This document shows positions 22,792-31,820 of a stretch of DNA of 41,043 bases, piece by piece; position 1 is the first letter of the stretch, and every line of letters begins with the position of its first letter. The stretch is from Mnemiopsis leidyi (taxonomy: Eukaryota; Ctenophora; Tentaculata; Lobata; Bolinopsidae). The notes beneath the pieces were generated by a model. It was not told the origin of the DNA. It ran no database searches and was given only the letters and a program-made list of their open reading frames with translations. Made by a program: the position numbers and the translations under genes. The DNA lies in NCBI GenBank assembly GCA_000226015.1, contig JH153503.1, positions 2,981 to 44,023 on the forward strand, in the 5' to 3' direction.

Positions 22792-22844
22792 ATGTTGGAC
22801 CTCCGGGAATTCGACGTTTTTGATCCGTGTGAGGTGTCTGTAAG
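22792..22844 (+). CDS. Possible short alternative first exon (phase 2)
   Basis: The ATG at 22792 (ttgtgATGT) opens 17 codons plus AG, then |gtaggt. The peptide begins MLDLREFDVFDPCEV, acidic, with coding-like composition in an AT-rich setting. Junction Arg with 24808. Same caution as for the other short exons, although this is one of the better ones. Confidence 0.45.
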
Positions 22845-23622
22845 GTAGGTTACCTGGCAACGGAAAAAGTTTTTCAAGGGTAATTGGCAGTTATCTTATT
22901 ATAACACCGATAATTTTTGTTTGGCGTGAAAAATTCGCGGTTAAATCATGACTTGTCGATTTAAGTAATCGAAATGATAATTCTCGATATCATGGTTGAA
23001 TATTGGGTATCAAATTTCAGGACACAACGATATTCGATCTCAAATGAAACAGCTGTGAAGTAAAACAATTTGTAATTAAGAACTCAGAACAGGATCATAA
23101 ATCATAACTCTCAAATTAAATTTCAGTCCCACTAACTTCTCTTATCCAACTAAGGATCAGGAAGTAACACCATCGGTTAAGCGGGGACACACCTCCAAAG
23201 GACACAATAGACGAAGTCTTTAAAACATACATACTTTCATTAGGCATTGTACACTAACTGCTCGACGAGGTCTAATCTGAATCTGGAGTCACACTCTTTT
23301 CCCTTAACATTGACTCTTGTAATCCTACTCTTGATTCTGCTCGATACTATATGGTGGTATTGTCGCTTATAGCGGGGCAAGGGGCGGCCATGACCAGCAC
23401 GCATTTTGTACCCATGCTCTCATATATGCGGGCTACCCATGTCATTACTCCCAGCTATATTGGGTCATTCGGAGTTCCTTATCGAATTTATCAGATCTAG
23501 CCATGGCAACCATACCCATCTCTTTAATCGTTTTCTCCTTTTTTCCCTCACAATTGCAACTGTTCTAGCGTTACGATAGCTGCGATTACTTGTTCTTTTT
23601 GGATGTCCGGTGTTTTTGTTCG
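22845..23622. other. Intron or promoter region before the 23623 exon
   Basis: No supported exon. A 37-codon ATG frame near 23394 (MTSTHFVPMLSYM) would lie upstream of the 23623 start and could act as an upstream open reading frame if transcribed. Confidence 0.4.
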
Positions 23623-24296
23623 ATGAGAGGAGTGAAACTCCCTCCGCTTTCCCCGAAGAGCAGCTCCAACTCGAAAACTGGTAACGTTCCACTTCTTCCC
23701 GACCACCAACTGACTCCAACTGATTCCGACTATGTTGCCTCACTCCACGAGGGAACCGTTATAGAAAACGAGAATGTTCACGACCATTCTCCTGGAGTCA
23801 AATCTTTACCTATTCCTTTACAACCACTTAAAGGAAACAACATCGTACGTCCTCTCTCCGCCTTGAAACCAGATATAAAAGTTAGAGGAAACACTGAAAA
23901 TCGGAAAAAGTCAGGTGAAGTTAACAGTAAAAAAGAGAAAGACCCTCATAAAGATGTAACTAAGAAACAAAGTGATAAGAACTCCAAAAGTAGTGCTACC
24001 GAACCCCGGGTTGAGGTATGGAACTCCTCAGACTCGGTTTACGACAGTGATGAACTGGAAACTCCGGTCGATAAAAAAGTGAGGAGGAACAAACATGTGA
24101 ACGAACGTGGAGTTGATGTTGGAGAGGAAGACATAACGAAAGAGAGGAAAAAAGATGACAGTAGTAAGGATAAAGAAGGGGAACAGAGAAAAGAAGGGGA
24201 GCAGGGTACTGCGTTGAGCTTTCTCAGAAGATCAAGTCAGCAGTTGAAGGAGAAAAAGTTCAAGTTTGCTGTTACCAAGGTCCTGTTAGACAGAAT
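23623..24296 (+). CDS. Longest coding exon, Lys/Glu/Ser-rich, likely alternative first exon
   Basis: The ATG at 23623 opens 224 codons plus AT, then |gtgagt. The frame upstream to 23590 is open but has no ATG. It is highly charged and disordered: Pro/Ser-rich start (KLPPLSPKSSSNSK), a Lys-rich middle (KKEKDPHKDVTKKQ), an acidic aromatic patch (SDSVYDSDELE), then alternating KE/EK stretches (about 160-190). RRSS (202-205) lies in a helix-like end with KEKKFKFAV. It is the last of the phase-2 exons before the shared exon 24808, only 511 bases away, and would give Met at the junction. No family is recognised. Confidence 0.74.
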
Positions 24297-24807
24297 GTGA
24301 GTGTATGCCAGGATCATACGACAAGGGAAAATTTGTCGGTTTGAAACGTTTGCAAAAGCGAAAGTTTGCTTTTGAGTTTAGGTTGTACATCGCGAAGTTT
24401 GATGCTGCAGCACTGCGTTATTTATCACAGAAAATCGGGGCGACCAGCACATTAAATATGATATAAATTACAGTTTAACAAAATACACAAAAATAGTCTC
24501 TTTACAGACGAACTAGACCCTTTTAATTTGACCTGATAAGCCGAGAAGAACTGTCGAACTTGAAAACAAAAATTATACATTGATAAGTTTTAAATAAAAG
24601 CTACGACGTAATGAACTTTATAGTATGAGATGAAAAAATCTAATTTTAAAATAAAATAATTGCTCTAAAAGAGATGTAATGAATTGCTTACGTAAACATG
24701 TGAAACATCGACTAGCTCCTTCAATGATGATAAATTACAGAAAATTAATATGACAATTGCTCGACTTTCCCTGCAGTTGCGAAGATCTATAAAGCATGTA
24801 TTTTCAG
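24297..24807. other. Intron between variable and shared exon
   Basis: AT-rich; ends gcatgtattttcag. No gene seen. Confidence 0.6.
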
Positions 24808-24892
24808 GGCGAACAAGACAGCGCTAGATCAGAAGTTGAAAGTTCACCCGACAACAGAGGATGGAAGCAATGGGAATCACCTTGGTCCTGAT
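24808..24892 (+). CDS. Probable shared exon, 85 nt (phase 2 in, phase 0 out)
   Basis: The acceptor tgtattttcag|G provides one base, G, that completes each upstream codon (GA, CA, AG, TT, AT, CG or TG plus G) without ever forming a stop. 28 codons follow, beginning ANKTALDQKLKVHP and ending Asp|gtgagc. It is hydrophilic with Gly/Asn at the end. It is the first phase-2 acceptor after the nine well supported phase-2 donors, so I infer it is their common target. It is the same length and phase class as the exon at 7452-7536. Confidence 0.62.
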
Positions 24893-25078
24893 GTGAGCAT
24901 AATTGTTTAATTTTATCGAAACTTTAACAAAACTATTTCTCTATTGCTTTATTGCTATTTTCCGGTTAACCCTTTACTCGGGTCCCAGAACTATCCTCAA
25001 TATCATTGACTTGAGACTATAAAACAACACCAATCATAGAAAATAATGACAAAAATAATTTATTTGTCAACTTTTCAG

Positions 25079-25159
25079 GGTAAGAATGTACAGAGCATGG
25101 CCAGTGTAGCTCAAACCATCACCTTCATCAGGAGGATCAGTAAACGAACCGGCAAAAAG
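25079..25159 (+). CDS. Probable shared exon, 81 nt, basic, with RRIS site (phase 0-0)
   Basis: The acceptor tgtcaacttttcag|GGT and the donor AAG|gtaagg bound 27 codons in the frame set by 24808. The peptide has a hydrophobic helix-like part (MASVAQTITFI) running into RRISKRTGKK. That is a basophilic kinase consensus (Ser at position 21 of the exon) and a cluster resembling a nuclear localisation signal. The intron before it is 186 nt. No domain name can be given. Confidence 0.64.
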
Positions 25160-25228
25160 GTAAGGTCTCACTTTTTTATCACTTAATTTATTATGACAAG
25201 TGATATTTAACCTGCTTGTTTGAACATA

Positions 25229-25256
25229 TGTTTGTTTGTTTATTTGTTTGTTTGTT
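25229..25256. repeat. (TTTG)n microsatellite
   Basis: About seven units with one interruption, inside the 25160-25512 intron. Confidence 0.85.
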
Positions 25257-25512
25257 CGAATATCGTTTATGCACCTCTAACTGTTCATAGTCTAATTAAA
25301 GATAATTTTGTTAAATTTAGATTGAAAATTGAATTCTGTATCAGCATAGCCTTCATGGACCACTGACAATAAAAGTCTTAAACAGAATCTGTGGCCAATC
25401 GGTTATCGCCTGAGAAGCATGTGTGCTTCGTGACATCTGCTCAAAATGTAATTATTAAAGTAATATTGACACTCGTTAAGATGTAGATATTGATATTTCT
25501 TCAAATTTTCAG

Positions 25513-25617
25513 GTAACTTATAGTGGTCTCTCAAGAATGTCCAAAAATCCCAAAATAAAGTTTAATAAACAAAGAATAAACTGTCAACTGGTTAGACAAC
25601 TCAAAGTCCTCAATTAG
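25513..25617 (+). CDS. Possible terminal coding exon
   Basis: The acceptor cttcaaattttcag|GTA continues the phase-0 frame of 25159 for 34 codons to TAG at 25615. The peptide is very basic (KNPKIKFNKQRINCQ in the middle), carries KIKF, another RVxF-type match, and ends in KVLN. An AATAAA hexamer overlaps 25620-25625. If used, transcripts would end here and all phase-2 first exons would encode complete small proteins within this window. It could instead be an intronic polyadenylation alternative to a longer form, or simple chance read-through. Confidence 0.42.
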   Translation, partial: VTYSGLSRMSKNPKIKFNKQRINCQLVRQLKVLN

Positions 25618-25619
25618 GC

Positions 25620-25625
25620 AATAAA
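25620..25625 (+). terminator. AATAAA polyadenylation hexamer
   Basis: Consensus hexamer two bases after the TAG of the possible terminal exon. The hexamer is common in AT-rich DNA, so it is supportive only by position. Confidence 0.35.
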
Positions 25626-27130
25626 ATATTCATATGGCCTTGCCGGGTAAAATAAGTCATTTTACTCCAACTAAACTTCTTTGAAATCTTAGTTTTTGCT
25701 CATGTCAAAATTACGAGTGCCCATTACTAGCAATACCTAGTTCTAACAAGCTGGCACCAAGTTCCACAACTTACCAATTAGAGAGTCATTAGATAAAGCC
25801 GGGCAGATTATGCAAAAACCAGCCAGTCAGTTTCCATGACTCAAGCTTACCCTCTGTTTTCCGTTTTTACCAAAAAAGTTTAAGCTGTTTGCTTACATTG
25901 CCATCAGGACAACCAGAAAATACAGTATCTGTGTTTTATTTATAGGGTCTAAAAATCCAACAGCGTTTTTATTGATGGGTGCCATATCATTTACCCTCAA
26001 CACAAAGATTTTTTTAAAGAAAACCGGTCATCAATAGTAGAAATATGTAAAATATACGCCCGCATTGATAACATCTGCCTATATAAGTATACATGATGGA
26101 TGGCGAAACCAGGAGGGCACTTTGATTTAGCAAAAAAGTTTTGTATCAGTTCATGGTGTACGAAGTAAATAGTTTATTATAAAACAAATAGCTATATAAT
26201 CAAGGAGGATATGGACCAAGGTATTTAACACTTACGTTTGGATACTTGTAGCTGAAGACAACTTGGATTCTCTGTACGCAAATCAGAACACCCGTAGAGA
26301 GTGGCCACGAAAATATTCGGGTTCGATCAGCCATGTGTTACAGTTTTGACACATCTTTTAGGACTATAAATCGTCAAGTTTTCCATATATCTCTAAATCT
26401 ATTGCGTGGCCTGTAATTATTGTTTAGCAAGCTGAATTGTTGAGTAGTCTTACAAGTTCGATTATCAAACATTTCAAGAAGTTAATTCATCTCAAAGATA
26501 TCCAACCAGGCCTTCTTTTTTTTGGAGTTTATAGTCACTAGTTCGGCAAATGAATAATATTGCAAAATTTTAGCTAAAATAATCACTATCTGTATTCAAG
26601 GCCGGTTCAAGTTTTTGGCTTGGGACAAGCAGGGTGAATTTTCAGCTCGCTAGGTGATTAAGTCACATGGGGCGCTGCGTTTAAATAATATATCACATAA
26701 TTGCATGAACGTTGCACGTTTACCCAAATTGTAGTAGAGAAGTAGTATCTAATTTTACTACTTTTGTTAACTGTAAAACTACGAATGTCAGGGGTAAAAA
26801 CTCCCATCTTCCACTCTCTAGTTACTTTGTGAGGTTTCCTGTGCTTATCGAAACAATAGTTTAATCCTACTTTCCTAATGCGATTATAAAATCCTTCATT
26901 AGCCCGCCGGGCAGCTTAATATGCTAGCATTATAATTATGTTCTTAGTAAGTTAGTTAATTTTCACATAATTATCCTTTGAATTATAACAGCTGAAGGGA
27001 AGGCTATGCAAAACACATGTAAAGTAAATGGGGGTTATCGAACTGTCGAGATATGGATTAGGATACACTCCGCGGGTAAACTTTACTTGAAGGGTTACTT
27101 TTTTAAGTGCTGTGAAGCATACGTTAGCGA

Positions 27131-27193
27131 TTTACTTATCATATCACTGACCTTTTTTTTAGTTTTATTTACTTATCATATCACTGACCTTTT
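27131..27193. repeat. 26-bp direct repeat, period 37
   Basis: Two copies of tttacttatcatatcactga plus cctttt, separated by 11 bases. Confidence 0.92.
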
Positions 27194-28598
27194 CAATTAT
27201 ATAGTTTTATTTTCTTTGTTTACTCTTTTGTGTCTAGTGAAAAATCGTTAGATTGACGATTCTCTTGACAAGGAGACAGTTTTCGTTGATTATCGTTGAT
27301 AAACGATTTTGATAAAATTTGAAAAATAATGAAGATGCTGATAGTGAACTTTTATTCATTTATCAATGATAAGTCATGTGATGTATTTTGTCGACAGCTG
27401 CCGGGCTCATTAAAAACAGAGCTAAAAGCGGGTATTTATGGAGCGGTTTAGTAACTACTCATGCTCTATTGCATCGGACACAATATATTTAACACGGAGT
27501 GTTAACCCCAGCTGCCTCTTCAGACGTAACACTGATTGAACATACAATAGCAAAGTTTCAAACTTATCGGGAAATAATGAATATCGATACCAATATAAAG
27601 GAGCACTATATGGATGAATGAAACCCAGTTGTAGACAGTTTGCATGAGACAGGCAACTCCCTCGAGCAACTTTTAATTAAGTAGGGTTTGTTTACATGTT
27701 ATTAGGTAGTTTAGGTATTCATCATTTTCCGATAACTTTTTAAGTCTTAGGGCTAACGGGACTTGGAAAGTTTAACCTTCATTTTCAAACAATTTTCATC
27801 CGTTTAGACCGAACTTGCAATATTTACTATGTCCATTATCTTATTAATTTATAATAACGTATGATTGTAAGTAGTCAAAGTGCAGTGCTTTGAATTATGT
27901 TGTTCGTTAAGGTCGTGCTTTAATTTTATCGAGCATCATGAGTCATAGGGAGAATTAGCATCTGATAAGAAAAGGCAATCTAATTTCGTGTCGAAATATA
28001 AATTTTAAGGTGATAATTGAAATATTTTCTCTAACAATTGATGCCATCGAAATGACTGATATAGATAATTGAAATGCATTGCCAAAAATAACCCATTCCC
28101 TAGCATATCAGCACCTCCATAATTTCACTTTTCTATAAAGTTCGACATATTTTAGAACCCCTATCTAATAAGGGGCAAGGGTTATTGCGTCAGGGATGAC
28201 AGTTGTGGGACAAGGCGTGATCAACGCTGTGTCATGATGTGGACGAGTGTGCACTCCATTGTATCCACATTCCACAAGCTCCTGACAATGGGAAACATAC
28301 GCCATAATAATCAATTATCAGATACATAGCAAATATTCTCTTCTTGATGACATTTTTCTTGCTAATTCGTTCAAGGGACTTGCATTAGATTTCTGAATCT
28401 TCCCTTGTTATTTTGTAGGATTTGCGACAATAGTGATCCTATGGTAGTATTGGTAGTTCACCATGGAAAATTTTTTACGAATAATCAGGCATTTTAAACC
28501 AAGGCAAAATGTATTAAAATTTCACTAAGGATATGATCTACATGGGCTGTATAAAAATCGATTAAATAAGCTTGAGCCTAGTGATACAAGGCAATTTA

Positions 28599-28638
28599 TC
28601 AATTATTTAATTAATTAAACAACTAATCAAATAATTGA
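28599..28638. repeat. Perfect 10-bp inverted repeat
   Basis: tcaattattt and aaataattga flank 20 bases that include the palindrome aattaatt; it could form a hairpin. Confidence 0.8.
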
Positions 28639-30523
28639 TTAAGGTTACGTTCAGCTGATGATGGAATATCGGACATGGGTGGTCAAATAACGTAAGGGTT
28701 AGGAAAATAATTAAGAAAAAAGCAAAATAATCAAGTAATAAGCAGCTAGATGTACAGAGAATTATCATACTGTTGGCGGCTGTATTAGGTTCATATAGTT
28801 TGGGCCGTGACAGCTACACAAGCTTGTGTTTGTTTGCTTTATAGTGAACAAGTTTGTTCGTCGTTGAGCTTTTAAGTCAGTCAATGTGTTTTTTTCTGTT
28901 TTTGTGTGACAATGAGACACATATTTCTATATTTACGTTTCAATATTTAAGTTAGGAACTTTTACAGAGCTGAGGCTATTTTCACCAATGCCCGACGCCC
29001 TTAGGGAATATTTTGGATAAACATAACATGGTCACATAATACTAGTAGGACAAGAGTACAAATCTATAAATTTGACATTATTGGCTTAGTAAATTCTGTT
29101 AAAGAGTTTGCTATCGAAATTATATGATCCTTCATAGCTTTGCCCTCCAACCCAACCAATATCGCTTATGATCTCAACATTCCTGCAAATGTATTACAGT
29201 TCACTTTCTTGCTCTTCTGAGTAGAAGCCAAGGCCAAAGAGGTGAACTGCGTCAAATTTAATTAATATATTTGAGTAACAAGAGCCTATAAAGCTTTAAG
29301 TGATGATTACATTTAAGAATTCATTTCGGTAACGGTCGAGGTTTAAGTAGTTGACTTAGCGATGGCAAGAATTATTTATATCGCATACATCACAATTCAT
29401 AAGTTATTTAACTGACTCGATCAATAAAGAGATCGCTTTTTTTCAAAAAAAAAAGCTTAGTAAATTTGAGTTTTAATTACGATTTTTTTGCGTTTGCTCC
29501 TCGCTGGTAAAGCTTTTTGGCCATTCCGTGATCAGGCATATATAGATAAATTGGTTTAATCTAACACAAAGTTTTGCTTAAATTCATTGTATTCTGATTC
29601 TGCCCTTATGTATATGGCTTAATGATTAATAGATTGACGTAGATCAGGATGCTTTCACGAAATAACTTTGAGAATAGGTCCATAGCGATATAAGTTGTCA
29701 CGTTACTAAGAATCATTACTCAGTTTAAACCAGCATCACGTTAAGACTAACGCTCATGCAATAGCTTTAATAATTTAGTAGCAGCGGGTATGGTCTAGCA
29801 CTGACTACTGATCGCTGCTTAAGCGTTGAAAAGCTAACACTATCAAAGTTAGCATTTATTACACTACGATCGTGACTCCCTTGTAAAGCAATCTGTGTGC
29901 AGTTAAATGTCCTGCTACTTTGCGATTTTACTCATTTTTACCCACCTAGGAGTTCTGATCATTATAGTTAAAGTTCTCCGACAGACCTGCAGATTGAGCC
30001 TTAGCTGTGATTTCAAATGTTACAGTAAGACGAATTATAGCGCTGGCCAGCGCGACCGGGGAAAAAACTCCCGCCCCCCTTGCCAGGGCCCAATCTGCTT
30101 GTATCACTGTCCCAGTTACATGTTGCTATATATCAAGCTCTGTAGTAAGAAGTTTCTGAACTTGTGCTCAACAGCTCTCGATCAAGCCGTAAGCAATTCG
30201 TAAATTTGTTTGTGGTGACACCTATATTAGCCTATTGGAAGGATATTCTAGGCTATGTCGTGTCAAAATGCAACACGCGAAGCTGCGAACATCGTCAGAA
30301 ATTATAATCCGACATCATCGGAAACTTTAATATTGTAGGTGAATAAAGCCCACTGCCATGACACTGCATCTCACTTGACAATAATAAGTATATATCTTTT
30401 CAAAATATATTACTTGTACCGTTTCAAATATGCAAGTGTGTGAGAGTTCGGATCGTACAAAACCTATAATAATGATGAAGCTGAATTGTGCACTTCATTT
30501 GTCCAGCTTGTGATGTTCTGAAC

Positions 30524-30622
30524 GGAGGTGTGTCACATGTGACCACCGTGAACACGTGACCCAGAACTCAGGACATGGTTGGACACTTCTGGGAGCTGAC
30601 CACGCAAACCAGCTACCGCCAG
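30524..30622 (+). other. Possible 5' untranslated exon with short upstream frame
   Basis: A GC-richer segment with CACATGTG and CACGTG (30553) near its start, ending CGCCAG|gtaatg at 30622. An ATG at 30575 opens 16 codons (MVGHFWELTTQTSY). Spliced to the acceptor at 30909 that frame would stop after five codons, behaving as an upstream open reading frame before the ATG at 30924. A different frame lacking an ATG would pass through in phase. Confidence 0.3.
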
Positions 30623-30908
30623 GTAATGATATTATATACCAACATACACATCTGAAATCCCGCAAATCAGAGCGCAGTTTAGACGCGATCTCTAGCTCGC
30701 TACAAAGTGCGGGCCAATCAGGGCTGTATGTTTTCTTCTTCTTTTCTTCTTCCCGAACTGCTGGGATCGCCTGTAAAACCTGACAACACTTCGTCGTCCC
30801 CCGTTCCCTTCAACCTGATGTAAAGTTCCTATTTGTCTGATCGTTCTGCTTATTACTGGAATTGATTGTGCTTCATTCTGTCCACAATTCCTGCTTTTCT
30901 GTCTACTA

Positions 30909-31031
30909 GTGGTTGTCGTGTCCATGAAGGAACGTTGGAGCAAGGTTGTGAAGAAGAATGGGGTGAAACAAACTGGACCGTTCTTCGTGCCTTACAAGAG
31001 GAACTTGATTCCTCTTCGTAAAATTCAACAG
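30909..31031 (+). CDS. Coding exon (start 30924), phase-0 donor
   Basis: A good acceptor (ttcctgcttttctgtctactag|TG) precedes GTT GTC GTG TCC and ATG at 30924. The frame ends CAA CAG|gtaacc in phase 0. From the ATG there are 36 codons, basic, with GPFFVPYKRNLIPL in the middle. As at 18192, the exon begins with TG, so an upstream exon ending in A would make ATGG at the junction and add five residues (MVVVS). Its phase-0 donor matches the other exons of the 30-39 kb set. No RRxS site and no recognised domain. Confidence 0.5.
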
Positions 31032-31120
31032 GTAACCAAGATGTGTATTCATAGGGGAAAAAGAGTAGAAAATGAAGTGTGTAATTTCGAGTATTGATCC
31101 CTTTATTTTCTTTTCCCAAT

Positions 31121-31178
31121 TATTTAACAACCCCCTAATTTAACAGCCCCATAATTTAACTGCCCCATAATTTAACAA
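31121..31178. repeat. 16-bp tandem repeat (about 4 copies)
   Basis: Degenerate units of the form ATTTAACNNCCCCATA. Confidence 0.85.
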
Positions 31179-31688
31179 CATAAGTATGCTATCAATTAAG
31201 GGAAAGGTATTTTTGAGAAGGGGCTAAAAATATTTTTAAACACGTGACAGCATTGCAGTCGATAATGATTGGTCGCATCTAATTTTCATCGGTCAATCAC
31301 TATCACATGGTACAAAAATGTGAGACCCTTCCCCGATCATAATCCGTTTTCTATCAGATCTTATTTGCTCAGACTTTTGGTCTTAGCTGATAGATTTATC
31401 CTCTCAGCATTGATCAAGCAAATGTCACGAGTACGTAAAACACACATGAAATATCATTATTACCATGTCAAATTTACCAAGATGTGTTGATGTTTATCGT
31501 TTGAAGGTGGCCGTGTTACGATATCTCAAGTGAGGGAAAGAAATACAGTAAGAGTATTAACTTCTTTAAACTCAATACCCTGCCAACCTGAGTAAGTTCT
31601 TATTGTTAACCCCTTCACCGGACTGATGTATAAATGACGTATCAATCCAAGTGTGAACTGTGAAACAGACGGGTTGATCCAGGGTAAA

Positions 31689-31820
31689 ATGCAGGGGTTT
31701 CAAAATATAGAACCATTATATAAAGTATCACAATCAAGTTCAAGCTTCAGCCAAACTTCAGTGGTAGAAAGTCATGAAGTTATCAGGATTAATCACAGTT
31801 GGCGAGATAAGCAGACAAAG
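31689..31820 (+). CDS. Weak candidate exon (phase-0 donor)
   Basis: The ATG at 31689 opens 44 codons with coding-like content (SQSSSSFSQTSVVESHEV) to ACA AAG|gtatca in phase 0, as expected for this set. A second donor at 31872 (AG|gtgaaa) would be phase 2. No domain and no strong start context. Confidence 0.3.

Larger units (their letters stand above)
25626..30523. other. Long region without supported gene
   Basis: It contains a 26-bp direct repeat (27131-27156 and 27168-27193) and a 10-bp inverted repeat around AATTAATTAA (28599-28638). A frame at 26203-26349 has coding-like residues (AEDNLDSLYANQNTRREW) but is also open on the other strand. A 98-codon ATG frame at 29907 has a hydrophobic start and many Cys. 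None has splice, domain or phase support. Probably the intergenic gap between the two exon sets, or a large intron. Confidence 0.5.

Noticed and set aside
26203-26349. Coding-like frame with AEDNLDSLYANQ
   Set aside because: The opposite strand is equally open, no splice sites match, and no family is recognised; perhaps transposon debris.
28220-28304. DVDECALHC piece resembling a calcium-binding EGF repeat
   Set aside because: About 28 codons between stops, lacks the remaining Cys pattern and has no exon borders.
29907-30203. 98-codon ATG frame with hydrophobic start and many Cys, like a small secreted protein
   Set aside because: Length is within chance expectation, with no signal cleavage site, promoter or poly(A) support that I can see.
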